64,000 nucleotides of DNA from Yoonia rosea (GTDB lineage: Bacteria; Pseudomonadota; Alphaproteobacteria; Rhodobacterales; Rhodobacteraceae). This document shows positions 34,405 through 43,228 of the stretch, one piece after another (positions within the stretch are counted from its first letter, which is position 1; each line of letters opens with the position of its first letter). The stretch lies in contig NZ_FTPR01000002.1 in the NCBI RefSeq assembly GCF_900156505.1, positions 434,001-498,000 on the forward strand, written 5' to 3'. Below the pieces are notes generated by a model that searched no databases, was not told the origin of the DNA, and worked only from the letters and a program-made list of their open reading frames with translations. The position numbers and the translations under genes are program-made.

Positions 34405-34892
34405 AACTTGCCCGCGCAATCCATTTTGACGAAAGCGACAGCCGTGTGTTCCATAATCCCGCGCGCACGGGTGAATGGTGCATTTCAGGCGGCTTTGAAT
34501 TCTCCAACTGGAGCGAGGCGGACTTGATGGGCAAGGCGAAACAGGCCTTTTCCAATGGCTGGATGGGGTGTGAAACCTTCGGACGGGTCAGTTTTGTTGC
34601 GGTCACCCAGATTGAGCCGCAGGAAAAGGACGCCATCGCAGGCCTGCTTGCCCAGCATTTCGTTGATATCTACGGCGCGCCCTCGCTGGAAGCGGCGCAT
34701 GCTGTGGCCCTCGAAGAGATCGCCCAGATGGCCGAGCTTTGCGCCGATCACGACCCCAACACCCTGCTGACTGTCGCGCGTGAATTGACCGACGCAGGTG
34801 TGCGGGAAAGCTACCGCGTGATTGCGCCCCAAGACGCCGACCTGACGCAATTTGCCGTGCACGGCTCACTGGACGAGCCGCACACGCATTGA
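34401..34892 (+). CDS. DUF6505 family protein
   Basis: A 163-residue protein with a DUF6505-like start MKLARAIHFDESDSRVFHNP and TGEWCISGGFEFSNW, rich in acidic residues toward the C-terminus, ending DEPHTH. The five-gene set ferredoxin, DUF6494, Mrp, ligase-like, DUF6505 is a recurring block with this class of formate dehydrogenase. No catalytic motif or membrane segment seen. Function unknown. Its stop meets the convergent tupA end directly. Confidence 0.75.
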   Translation: MKLARAIHFDESDSRVFHNPARTGEWCISGGFEFSNWSEADLMGKAKQAFSNGWMGCETFGRVSFVAVTQIEPQEKDAIAGLLAQHFVDIYGAPSLEAAHAVALEEIAQMAELCADHDPNTLLTVARELTDAGVRESYRVIAPQDADLTQFAVHGSLDEPHTH

Positions 34893-35696
34893 TCACTCAG
34901 CTTTGGCGTTAAACACAAACAGCGTTTCGCCGTTGATCGTGTAATCGTTGATCAATGCCGCCGCACGCGGACTGACCAGCCAGGTTTCAAGCGCCATCGC
35001 CAGATCGTTGCGGACGTTCGCGTTCTTGGAAGGGTCAACGGGCAGATAGGCGTATTGGTTGAACAGCACCGGATCGCCAGAATAGAGCAGCGCCAGATCG
35101 GCCTTGTTGGCAAAGTTCAGCCAGCTGGCGCGGTCTGAAATCAGGTAAGCGTCCATTCCTGCCGCTGTGTTCAGCGCTTGGCCCATGCCAGCACCGACAG
35201 GCCGGTACCAGCCGTCAAAACCTGCTGCATCAAGACCTGCTGTCGCCCAAACGCCAAGCTCGGCTTTATGGGTGCCGCTTTCGTCCCCACGGCTGACGAA
35301 AGGCGCCTCGGCAGCCGCGATCCTTTGGAGCGCATCAGCAGCGCTTGCGGCATTGGCGATATCGGCAGGGTCCGACGCAGGGCCGATCAGGACGAAATCG
35401 TTATACATGATTTCACGGCGATGCGTGCCGTGGCCTGCGGCAACAAACGCCTCTTCCGCAGGGCGCGAATGGACCAGAACCGCATCGACATCACCCGCCT
35501 CGCCCAGTCGCAACGCCTGACCTGTGCCCACAACAAGCAGTTGCAGGTCAATATCAAGGTCTTCCTTGATCGCAGGCAAGAGCACCTCGGCAAGGCCCGA
35601 ACTATCAAAGGATGTCGTCACCGCCATCCGCATGTCTTCGGCAACAGACGTTGTCGCCCAGATGGCCATGATACCGGCCAGAATTCCCTTCATCAT
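34893..35696 (-). CDS. tupA: tungstate ABC transporter substrate-binding protein TupA
   Basis: A 267-residue periplasmic binding protein with a signal peptide (about residues 1-19, cut after SVA). Motifs fit TupA: TTSFDSSGL near residue 28 (the T-T-x-S-x-x-S-G-L anion loop), VVGTGQALRLGEAGDVDAVLVH, IMYNDFVLIGP and SRGDESGTH. TupA binds tungstate with high affinity. It overlaps tupC by an ATGA. In this organism gene order is tupB, tupC, tupA. Beside a Cys-type formate dehydrogenase it suggests a tungsten-dependent enzyme. Confidence 0.9.
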   Translation of the reverse strand: MMKGILAGIMAIWATTSVAEDMRMAVTTSFDSSGLAEVLLPAIKEDLDIDLQLLVVGTGQALRLGEAGDVDAVLVHSRPAEEAFVAAGHGTHRREIMYNDFVLIGPASDPADIANAASAADALQRIAAAEAPFVSRGDESGTHKAELGVWATAGLDAAGFDGWYRPVGAGMGQALNTAAGMDAYLISDRASWLNFANKADLALLYSGDPVLFNQYAYLPVDPSKNANVRNDLAMALETWLVSPRAAALINDYTINGETLFVFNAKAE

Positions 35697-36397
35697 GTCA
35701 CAATATCTCCTCTCAAAAACGCAGCCAGTTCTTCGGTTTGCGGGCGCGCAAATGCAACCTCTGCTTGGCTGACATCATGTACCTTGCCATGCAACATGAA
35801 TATCAGATCCTGCGCGAGCCGGCGGGCCTGCCCCATGTCATGGGTGGACATCACAAGGCGGGTTCCAGCGGCAGATGTCTCCTGCAAAAGCGCCTCAATC
35901 TCGCGTGTGGTATGGCCGTCAAGGTTGGCGCAAGGCTCATCCAGAAACAGCACCTGCGGTTTGCGGATCAGCGCGCGGGCAATGGCAAGTTTTTGCCGCT
36001 CACCGCCGGACAGGCGTGTCGCAGGGTTACCTGCGCGCTCGGTCAGCCCGATCCGGTCAAGCCAATGATCCACGGCTTGCGCGATTTCGGCCTTTGAACG
36101 CCCCAAGAGCCTGAGGGGATAGGCCAGATTATCCGCCGCGGACCGCCGCAAGACGATGGGCGATTGAAAGACAAAGGCGTGCTGCGCCGGATCATCGTGG
36201 TGCCAGGTCACCGTGCCGCTTGTGACGCGCTCAATCCCGTGCATCACGCGCAGCAGGGTTGTTTTTCCGGCCCCATTTGGCCCGATGATGATTGTCGGTC
36301 CCCCCGCATCAAGCACAAGGTCCGTTGGGCCAATCACAACCTTGCCACGGCGGCGTACCAGTACCTTGTTCAGGGTTAGTGGAAACATCTGTGTCAC
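35693..36397 (-). CDS. tupC: tungstate ABC transporter ATPase TupC
   Basis: A 234-residue ABC ATPase. Walker A GPNGAGKTT (about residue 38), signature LSGGERQKLAIARAL and Walker B VLFLDEPCANLD are present, with the switch His in STHDMGQA. It energises import of tungstate through TupB. Overlaps both neighbours by four bases. The short length without a regulatory domain fits TupC rather than ModC. Confidence 0.9.
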   Translation of the reverse strand: MTQMFPLTLNKVLVRRRGKVVIGPTDLVLDAGGPTIIIGPNGAGKTTLLRVMHGIERVTSGTVTWHHDDPAQHAFVFQSPIVLRRSAADNLAYPLRLLGRSKAEIAQAVDHWLDRIGLTERAGNPATRLSGGERQKLAIARALIRKPQVLFLDEPCANLDGHTTREIEALLQETSAAGTRLVMSTHDMGQARRLAQDLIFMLHGKVHDVSQAEVAFARPQTEELAAFLRGDIVT

Positions 36398-37098
36398 CAG
36401 CGGCCCTCCCGCTCGGTTTGCGAGAGGGTGTGGATGGCAAGATTCACAAAGATCGCAAGGCCAATCAGGACAAAGCCGAGACCAAGCGCCAAGGCAAAGT
36501 CACCCTTGCCCGTTTCCAGTGCAATTGCCGTGGTCAGCACCCGGGTGACATTGTCGATGTTGCCGCCAACGATCATGATCGCGCCTACCTCGCCAATGGC
36601 GCGCCCGAACCCGGCAAGCGCCGCCGTCAGCAGATTGCGCCGCCCATCCCAGATCAGCGTCATGATCCGCTGCCTTTTCGATGTGTTGAGCGATATCAGA
36701 AGGTCATGATACTCGGCCCAGAGCTCGCGCATGGATTGATGCGCGATCGAGGCAATGACCGGCGTGATAATAATGACCTGCGCGATGATCATCGCTGTGG
36801 GCGTAAAGAGCAGGTCCAGCACACCAAAGGGGCCGGACCGCGACAAAAGTATATAGACAACAAGGCCGACAACGACAGGCGGCAGCCCCATCAAAGCGTT
36901 GATCATCGAGATAACGAACCGGCGATAGCGGAAACGCTGTACCGCAAGGAAAGTGCCCAGCGGGATCGCAATGACAGAGGCAATCACCAGCGCGGTCAAC
37001 GTTACGCGGAGCGAGCGCAGGCTGATTTCCCACAGCTCGGCGTCGAAGGTGACGACCAGCCAGAATGCCGCGATGAGACCATCAAGAATATCAACCAT
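36394..37098 (-). CDS. tupB: tungstate ABC transporter permease TupB
   Basis: A 234-residue permease with about five to six membrane helices and a cytoplasmic EAA-like loop (ALAGFGRAIGEVGAIMIVGGN, residues ~160-180), typical of ModB/TupB permeases. It forms the channel of the tungstate importer. First gene of the tupBCA operon. The 3-prime part overlaps the ATPase start by four bases. Confidence 0.9.
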   Translation of the reverse strand: MVDILDGLIAAFWLVVTFDAELWEISLRSLRVTLTALVIASVIAIPLGTFLAVQRFRYRRFVISMINALMGLPPVVVGLVVYILLSRSGPFGVLDLLFTPTAMIIAQVIIITPVIASIAHQSMRELWAEYHDLLISLNTSKRQRIMTLIWDGRRNLLTAALAGFGRAIGEVGAIMIVGGNIDNVTRVLTTAIALETGKGDFALALGLGFVLIGLAIFVNLAIHTLSQTEREGRW

Positions 37099-37403
37099 GG
37101 AAGCACTGCACTCGCGCTATTGCCGGGGCCGCCAACGTCCGGCTTTCGGGCAGAAAAGACAAGTCTCAATCAGGTCTGGCTCTGGCCAAGGTCGCGGTGC
37201 CTTGGGCCTTACATCCGTATCTGTTGATAGACGCGGTGCGCCCGAAAAGCGACAAAAGGCCGATATCCAATGATTGGGAAGTTACGACCGATTATCTGGT
37301 GGTGTGTTCTTTTGTGAAAGCTGACGAATAGATCTGCGGAAAAGTTCGCGCGCACATGCGGCAACGTACTCACCGGCGAATGTCGTACCACTTTTCGGGA
37401 TTT
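37099..37403. other. intergenic region between tupB and tRNA-Leu
   Basis: 305 bp without a supported gene. It holds the tupBCA promoter on the left side and trailing sequence of tRNA-Leu on the right. Six-frame reading gives only short peptides with no similarity. No clear operator palindrome is seen, although a metal-responsive site would be expected here. Confidence 0.5.
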
Positions 37404-37490
37404 TGGTGCCCAGGAGAGGACTCGAACCTCCACGTCCATACAGACACCAGCACCTGAAGCTGGCGCGTCTACCAATTCCGCCACCTGGGC
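37404..37490 (-). tRNA. tRNA-Leu (anticodon CAG)
   Basis: Reading leftward, 87 bases fold into a leucine-type tRNA: acceptor arms GCCCAGG/CCTGGGC, D-loop with GGTAGAC, anticodon stem CCAGC/GCTGG around loop TTCAGGT (anticodon CAG), a long variable arm (TGTCTGTATGGACG), the T-arm GGTTCGAGTCC, and an encoded CCA end at 37404-37406. The long variable arm confirms a class II tRNA. Confidence 0.97.
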
Positions 37491-37648
37491 AGGTCACGTG
37501 GCGCGGATTTACGCGCGGTTTAAGGGGCTGTCAACGCGATTCGACCACAAATATCTGGGGAACAAATAAAACGTCCCAGATTGCGCCTTGTCTTACAGGG
37601 GGGGCGGGGGGTAAACCCGACACCAGCTACTTATCTAAAGGCCCAGGG

Positions 37649-38629
37649 ATGTCACAGCTTGTCACTATCTTCGGCGGTTCCGGCTTTGTCGGACGCTATA
37701 TCGCGCGGCGCATGGCGAAAGAGGGTTGGCGTGTCCGCGTCGCGGTGCGCAACGTCAACGAGGCGATGTTTGTCCGCCCGTACGGTGTGGTGGGTCAGGT
37801 TGAACCGGTTTTCTGCAATATCCGTGATGATGCCAGCGTTGCAGCGGTGACCGAGGGTGCCGATGCTGTGGTCAACTGCGTGGGTGTGCTCGACGAGGTT
37901 GGCAAGAACACATTCACGGCCGTGCAGGCCGAAGGTGCCGGGCGCATCGCCCGCATCGCTGCGGCACATGGTGTGGCGCGGATGGTGCATATCTCTGCGA
38001 TTGGCGCGAACGCCGAGGCGGCAAGCGAATATTCCAAGACCAAAGCTGCAGGCGAGGCGTCAGTACTGGAGCATATGCCGAACGCCGTCATCCTGCGTCC
38101 GTCGATCGTATTCGGTGCCGAGGACCAGTTCTTTAACCGCTTCGCTGGAATGTCCCGTTTAGGGCCAGTCTTGCCTGTGATCGGTGCCGAGACCAAGTTC
38201 CAGCCCGTCTATGTGGATGATGTTGCAGCTGCTGCGGTCAAAGGCGTTCTGGGGCAAGCCGAAGGCGGTGTTTATGAGCTGGGCGGGCCCGATGTGCATA
38301 GCTTCCGTGAGCTGATGCAACTGATGCTGCGTATCATCCGCCGCCGCCGTTTGATCATCAATACGCCGTTCTGGATGGCGCGGATCATGGCAACTGTTTT
38401 TGGCATTGTGCGTGCTGTGTCGCTGGGTTTGATCAAGGGGCCTGTGACGAAGGATCAGGTTATCAATCTGGGCGTGGATAATATCGTATCCGGGGATGCC
38501 AAAGGGTTTGCCGCTCTGGGTTTGCAGCCAACCGCGATGGAGGCCGTGCTGCCTGATTACCTTTGGCGGTTCCGTCCGTCGGGGCAGTATGACGCGATCA
38601 AGGAATCCGCGAAGAACCTGAAAGCCTAG
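37649..38629 (+). CDS. NAD(P)H-binding SDR of the complex I NDUFA9 subunit family
   Basis: A 326-residue Rossmann-fold protein. ATG 37649 begins MSQLVTIFGGSGFVGRYIA with the G-G-S-G-F-V-G nucleotide-binding loop. It has a YSKTKAAGEASV stretch (degenerate Y-x-x-x-K region), HSFRELMQLMLRIIRRRR and a C-terminal region typical of NDUFA9-like atypical SDRs. In mitochondria the relative is an accessory complex I subunit; many bacteria have a stand-alone version. The stop overlaps that of the convergent uppP. Confidence 0.87.
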   Translation: MSQLVTIFGGSGFVGRYIARRMAKEGWRVRVAVRNVNEAMFVRPYGVVGQVEPVFCNIRDDASVAAVTEGADAVVNCVGVLDEVGKNTFTAVQAEGAGRIARIAAAHGVARMVHISAIGANAEAASEYSKTKAAGEASVLEHMPNAVILRPSIVFGAEDQFFNRFAGMSRLGPVLPVIGAETKFQPVYVDDVAAAAVKGVLGQAEGGVYELGGPDVHSFRELMQLMLRIIRRRRLIINTPFWMARIMATVFGIVRAVSLGLIKGPVTKDQVINLGVDNIVSGDAKGFAALGLQPTAMEAVLPDYLWRFRPSGQYDAIKESAKNLKA

Positions 38630-39429
38630 GTATAGGCGATCCAGAGCAGCACCACGCCAACCGCGATCCGGTAGATCACGTAAGGTGTGAAGCTGACGGT
38701 TCTGAGCAGGCGCATCATGAGCGTCAGTGCAAACAGTGCCGCCGCGAATGACAGTACGACGACTAGCCCGATATCGCGCCATGCGCCGATGTTGCCTGAT
38801 CCGACCACATCGAGGCTGAGCAAGGCCGCAGAGGCAATGATTGTCGGGATCGACATCAACATCGCAAGGCGCGCGGCATCTGTACGTGTATAGCCCAGCA
38901 TCCGTCCTGCGGTGATCGTAATGCCGGAACGCGATGTGCCGGGGATCAGGGCAACCGCCTGCCAGAGCCCCATTTTCAGGGCGTCTTTCAATGACCAACT
39001 GGTGGCTGTCTTTTCCTCTACGCCTTTCTGGTCGGCCCAATAAAGCACGATCCCGAAGATGATCATGGCCCAGCCGATCACGGCGAGACCGCGCATCGCG
39101 TCAGAGAGCCCTGTTACCTTGAGGATCAGGCCTACGATGATCACGGGAATTGTTGCGATGATCAGGCAAAGGGCAAGAAACGCGCCTTGGGTGTCGATCT
39201 TGCCGCGCAGCAGGCGCAGGGTGCCGCCGAGGGCCAGTTTCACGTCGGACCGGAAATAGAGCATGACCGCGCAGAGTGTACCGACATGGGCCGCGACATC
39301 GATGACCTGTCCCTGATCGGGCATGCCTGTCAGTAATGGCAGCAGGATCAGGTGACCGGATGATGACACGGGCAGGAACTCGGTGATCCCTTGGACGATC
39401 GCGATGATGAGCAGGTGGAGTGTTGTCAT
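38626..39429 (-). CDS. uppP: undecaprenyl-diphosphate phosphatase UppP (BacA)
   Basis: A 267-residue membrane enzyme that recycles undecaprenyl pyrophosphate, the lipid carrier of cell-wall synthesis. It has the family motif GITEFLPVSSSGHL (residues ~14-27, with the Glu and Ser needed for activity), a second motif PGTSRSGITITAGRMLG (about residues 163-179), and around seven to eight hydrophobic helices. Length is standard. Monocistronic, convergent with the NDUFA9-like gene. Confidence 0.96.
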   Translation of the reverse strand: MTTLHLLIIAIVQGITEFLPVSSSGHLILLPLLTGMPDQGQVIDVAAHVGTLCAVMLYFRSDVKLALGGTLRLLRGKIDTQGAFLALCLIIATIPVIIVGLILKVTGLSDAMRGLAVIGWAMIIFGIVLYWADQKGVEEKTATSWSLKDALKMGLWQAVALIPGTSRSGITITAGRMLGYTRTDAARLAMLMSIPTIIASAALLSLDVVGSGNIGAWRDIGLVVVLSFAAALFALTLMMRLLRTVSFTPYVIYRIAVGVVLLWIAYT

Positions 39430-39648
39430 TGATCCGGCTTTTGATTCGTCTTGTCCAACCTATAACCTGCATGAATCTTGGGGAAAGAGGGGATATAGGT
39501 AACATACCGGACCTAATTTTAACCTTTTGACCTTGATCTTTCGTGCGCTGCGACAAATTTTCTTCGATATAGGTCAGTAGTACTGCCTTTTCATTTGGTT
39601 TGGACCGTTTTAAAAGGCGTCTCGCTCTGGAATACGGGAGGGTAGCTT

Positions 39649-41076
39649 ATGGCTGGCCAAAAGATGTTGAAGTTTACACAGGTCTCGCGCGAGATGCCGG
39701 AAAAGCGTCCGCCGAACTTACGCAAGGAAGACTTTGGCGAGATTTACGCCGAGTATGCGCGTGAGAAGGCCGCTGAACAGGCGAGCCGTTGCAGCCAATG
39801 TGGCGTGCCTTATTGCCAGACCCATTGTCCGTTGCACAACAATATCCCCGACTGGCTGCGTTTGACAGCCGAGGGGCGTTTGCAGGAAGCCTATGAAATT
39901 TCGCAGGTCACCAACACGTTCCCCGAAATTTGTGGCCGTATCTGCCCGCAGGACCGTCTTTGCGAAGGGAACTGTGTCATCGAACAATCCGGCCATGGCA
40001 CTGTCACGATCGGGTCGGTCGAAAAGTACATCACCGACACTGCATTCGAAGAAGGCTGGGTGCAGCCGATCCGCCCCCATGCCGAGCGCAGTGAGAGTGT
40101 TGGCATTATTGGTGCAGGCCCCGGTGGTTTGGCGGCTGCCGACATGCTGCGCCGTCAGGGCGTGCAGGTCACAGTCTATGACCGCTATGATCGCGGGGGC
40201 GGTTTGCTCACCTACGGTATTCCCGGCTTCAAGCTTGAGAAAGATATCGTCATGCAGCGCATGGCCCAGCTTGAAGACGGCGGCGTGCAGTTTGTGCTGA
40301 ATTGTAACGTGGGTGAGGATTTGTCCTTTGATGCGATCCGCGGCAAGCATGACGCGGTTCTGATCGCAACAGGTGTCTATAAAACACGTGATCTGCCGGA
40401 TTCCGGTGCAGACGGGATTGTTGACGCGATTGATTATCTGACCGCAAGCAACCGTAAAAGCTTTGGCGATGATGTGCCCGAGTTCGACAGTGGTGAATTG
40501 AACGCCGAGGGCAAGCGCATTGTCGTGATCGGCGGCGGTGATACCGCGATGGACTGTGTCCGCACAGCGATCCGTCAGGGTGCCGAAAGCGTGAAGTGTT
40601 TGTACCGCCGTGACCGTGCCAACATGCCTGGATCACAGCGCGAAGTGCAGAACGCCGAAGAAGAAGGTGTCGAGTTTGTCTGGCTTGCTGCCCCCAATGG
40701 TTTCGAGGGCGATCCAGTCACAGGTGTGAAGGTGCAAAAGATGCGTCTTGGCGCGCCTGATGCGACGGGGCGCCAAGCGCCCGAGTTGATCGAAGGGTCG
40801 GACTATGTCGAGGGTGCGGATATCGTGATCAAGGCGCTGGGCTTTGAACCCGAAGATCTCCCGAAGTTGTGGGGCGTCGATGGGCTGGAAGTAACCCGTT
40901 GGGGCACTGTGAAAGCGGACTTCAACACCGGCGCGACAAGCCTTGATGGTGTTTTTGCCGCCGGTGACATCGTGCGCGGTGCGTCGCTTGTTGTTTGGGC
41001 TATTCGCGACGGCCGTGACGCGGCGACCGCAATGCTGGAGTATCTGGGGCAAGCAGCCACTGTTGCTGCCGAATAG
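39649..41076 (+). CDS. gltD: glutamate synthase small subunit GltD
   Basis: A 475-residue FeS flavoprotein of the glutamate synthase heterodimer. The N-terminal domain has the cysteine set CSQCGVPYCQTHCPLHNNIPDW (about residue 46) and CGRICPQDRLCEGNC (about 95), which bind 4Fe-4S clusters. The FAD-binding IIGAGPGGLAAA (about 151) and NADPH-binding VVIGGGDTAMDCVRTA (about 292) loops follow. It feeds electrons to GltB. Here gltD precedes gltB, separated by 2.1 kb with three unrelated genes. Confidence 0.95.
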   Translation: MAGQKMLKFTQVSREMPEKRPPNLRKEDFGEIYAEYAREKAAEQASRCSQCGVPYCQTHCPLHNNIPDWLRLTAEGRLQEAYEISQVTNTFPEICGRICPQDRLCEGNCVIEQSGHGTVTIGSVEKYITDTAFEEGWVQPIRPHAERSESVGIIGAGPGGLAAADMLRRQGVQVTVYDRYDRGGGLLTYGIPGFKLEKDIVMQRMAQLEDGGVQFVLNCNVGEDLSFDAIRGKHDAVLIATGVYKTRDLPDSGADGIVDAIDYLTASNRKSFGDDVPEFDSGELNAEGKRIVVIGGGDTAMDCVRTAIRQGAESVKCLYRRDRANMPGSQREVQNAEEEGVEFVWLAAPNGFEGDPVTGVKVQKMRLGAPDATGRQAPELIEGSDYVEGADIVIKALGFEPEDLPKLWGVDGLEVTRWGTVKADFNTGATSLDGVFAAGDIVRGASLVVWAIRDGRDAATAMLEYLGQAATVAAE

Positions 41077-41154
41077 GCCGTACAAGCCGCGTACATACGG
41101 ACGTCTTACACGCGATTTAGGTAGGTCACATCTGCTGACCTGGAGGGTAAAGAA

Positions 41155-41826
41155 ATGATGAAACCGATGATCATTCTGACTGCTTTGGTTGTGGCCGCTC
41201 CGGCCACGGCCCAGCAGAGCTTTGCCGCGCCAGAGGGGTGTGAAGCCGTGCTGACCGTCCAGAACAAGGGTTGCGTCATGACCAATGTCTGGCAATGCGC
41301 CGCCGATGAGCCGGGTGATCAATGGATCGCGCTGCTGACGCAGGCGGGTGTCTTCAGCGTGCAAAAGGTTGACGCCGAATTCCAGTGGGTCGAGGCCTAT
41401 AAGGTCACAGGAAACGAGCGTCTGATCACGCCTGCCGAGGACCCTGCGTCGCTGACCACGCTTTTCGAGACCCAGATTGATACGTGGGATTTCACGCTGG
41501 AAACCGATGAGGGCACCGAGCGGAACGTGGGTTTTGACATGCTGACCGGCGAAACCACCGAGATTGACGGGGAGGTCCTGCTCAATACCGAGTTTCAGGG
41601 GCGGACAATTGATGGCGACGGCAATATCATCGACGCAAGCAGTGGCCGCCAGTATGTCAGCGAAGAGCACCGATTGTTCTTTTTCGGTGAAACCTGGTCC
41701 GACGATACTCCTGATCAGGTGATTGATATGTCACCGGTCGAGTTCATCTATCCGGGTGAACCGGGGTTCTTTGCGGATATGCCTCTATACGAATGCAACG
41801 TTATAGAATCAGGGTTCCGCCCATGA
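41155..41826 (+). CDS. secreted cysteine-rich protein, glt-locus paralogue 1
   Basis: A 223-residue exported protein of unknown function. It has a signal peptide (residues 1-20, cut after ATA), then the pattern C-x10-C-x7-C at GCEAVLTVQNKGC...WQC, a beta-rich body, the stretch VEFIYPGEPGFFA and a C-terminal Cys (YECNV). The same spacing occurs in the next two genes, so four cysteines may form two disulphides in the periplasm. GGAGGG lies seven bases before ATG 41155. Overlaps the next gene by an ATGA. I do not recognise the family. Confidence 0.75.
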   Translation: MMKPMIILTALVVAAPATAQQSFAAPEGCEAVLTVQNKGCVMTNVWQCAADEPGDQWIALLTQAGVFSVQKVDAEFQWVEAYKVTGNERLITPAEDPASLTTLFETQIDTWDFTLETDEGTERNVGFDMLTGETTEIDGEVLLNTEFQGRTIDGDGNIIDASSGRQYVSEEHRLFFFGETWSDDTPDQVIDMSPVEFIYPGEPGFFADMPLYECNVIESGFRP

Positions 41827-42485
41827 GACTTGCGTGCGCCCTGATCCTTTTGGCCGGCCCTGCTGCTGCGCAAGACACATTCGCCCTGCCGGGTGGGTGC
41901 GAAGCCTTTGTGACTGTGCAAAGCGAGAGCTGTCAGGTGGATCACCACTTTATCTGTCTGAACGATCCTAAGGGGCACAAGCGCCGTGTCAGCCTTGATG
42001 AGCAGGGCATGACTTATACAGGCGTCACCGATGCAGAGGCGCAGTGGATCAGCAGTTTTCATGTCCTCAGCGGGCATAGGGAAGTATTGGAAAGCGCACC
42101 GGTTGATCCTGCATCCTTCAGCGAACTGATCGCGACAGATCTTGATACTTTTGATTTTCGCACCCTGTCCGACGAGATCGGCGAAACCCGCTATGTGGGC
42201 CGCGATACGTTGACCGGCCGCCAGATCACTATTGATGGCGTGACACTGGATGAGACCACCTACGACATCACCGCCTATGACGGGGCGGGCAATGAGGTAT
42301 GGGCGGCCCAGGGCCGTGAATTTATCAACCGCGATTGGCGTATGTTTCTGGCCGGAACCGGCACGGTAACGACATCGGACGGAACTTATGAGCGGTCCAA
42401 TCGCCCCGTTGAATTTATCTTCCCCGGCGAGCCCGGGTTCCTGAGCGCCAGCCCGAAGCACGGGTGTGGGGTGGCGATCTCATGA
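41823..42485 (+). CDS. secreted cysteine-rich protein, glt-locus paralogue 2
   Basis: A 220-residue exported protein. ATG 41823 starts a signal peptide (MRLACALILLAGPAAA) and overlaps the previous stop. C-x10-C-x7-C is seen at GCEAFVTVQSESC...FIC, then VEFIFPGEPGFLS near the end and a last Cys in HGCGV. Similarity to paralogue 1 is evident throughout (TVQ, AEAQWISSFHV versus AEFQWVEAYKV, DTLTGRQITIDG versus DMLTGETTEIDG). The frame extends upstream of the chosen start only inside paralogue 1. Function unknown. Confidence 0.75.
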   Translation: MRLACALILLAGPAAAQDTFALPGGCEAFVTVQSESCQVDHHFICLNDPKGHKRRVSLDEQGMTYTGVTDAEAQWISSFHVLSGHREVLESAPVDPASFSELIATDLDTFDFRTLSDEIGETRYVGRDTLTGRQITIDGVTLDETTYDITAYDGAGNEVWAAQGREFINRDWRMFLAGTGTVTTSDGTYERSNRPVEFIFPGEPGFLSASPKHGCGVAIS

Positions 42486-43228
42486 ATCTGCCGCGCTTCA
42501 TTATTCTAGTCGCCGGACTGTGGCCGACCGCGGCGTTGACCGACGAATATTCGGACATGCGCGCGTCTTGTGATCCTGTTGTAACGGCGCTTTTTGACGA
42601 TTGCATCGTTCAGAATTTCTATCGCTGCGCATCTGGTGGCACATACGCCGAAACGCTTGTCACCTCGGAGGTGCGGTCCGCCATGCTCGTCGGTCCTGAC
42701 TATGAGTTGATTTATCAACGGGATGTCGCAACTGGCACTGGGCTGGAGTATGTGATCGATGCAAATGATGCATTTTCACTGACCGATCTTTTGAGACGCG
42801 GTGAGGAACGTGTAAGCATCGTGGTCCGGAATTCACTGGTCCCGGGCCTTGAAATGGACTCAGAATTGCTGACCAGTGTTCGGCTTTACGACGATCACCA
42901 ACCTTTCTCGGTGGGAAATTTTAGCATCGCCGCTTTCCATCAAAATATTCTGATGCCGGACCATTATCGGATGATTGAAAGCCAGGGCATCTACTTGATC
43001 GATCCTGTAACCCGCATTCTTGTCATTGCAGAATCTGCGACGCGGTTTCGCGACTTTGCTTCCAACGATGACTTCGACTGGCAGCGCTCTGCGAATGTAA
43101 TCGATATCGTCGGTCCGGATTCACCCTATTTCATGTCTCAGACTCCGGAAGAAACTTGCAGATTGCTGTTGTCTTCCTTCGTCCCTTCAACTGCCCAGAA
43201 ACTGGAGAATAACCATGACAACCTATGA
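42482..43228 (+). CDS. secreted cysteine-containing protein, glt-locus paralogue 3 (divergent)
   Basis: A 248-residue protein with a signal peptide (MNLPRFIILVAGLWPTAALT) and the same C-x10-C-x7-C spacing at SCDPVVTALFDDC...YRC, ending with a Cys in EETCRLL. The rest has diverged strongly from the other two, but VGPDSPYFM lies where they have YPGEPGF. ATG 42482 overlaps the previous stop; the 3-prime end overlaps gltB by 14 bases, so gltB translation may be coupled to it. Function unknown. Confidence 0.72.
   Translation: MNLPRFIILVAGLWPTAALTDEYSDMRASCDPVVTALFDDCIVQNFYRCASGGTYAETLVTSEVRSAMLVGPDYELIYQRDVATGTGLEYVIDANDAFSLTDLLRRGEERVSIVVRNSLVPGLEMDSELLTSVRLYDDHQPFSVGNFSIAAFHQNILMPDHYRMIESQGIYLIDPVTRILVIAESATRFRDFASNDDFDWQRSANVIDIVGPDSPYFMSQTPEETCRLLLSSFVPSTAQKLENNHDNL

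Noticed and set aside
36292..37227. 311-codon plus-strand ORF
   Set aside because: Antisense to tupB; very rich in Arg, Asp and Gln, without any recognisable domain.
37209..37497. Minus-strand ORF starting MAELVDAPASGAG
   Set aside because: This is the well-known false ORF produced by reading a tRNA-Leu gene; the tRNA fold accounts for it.
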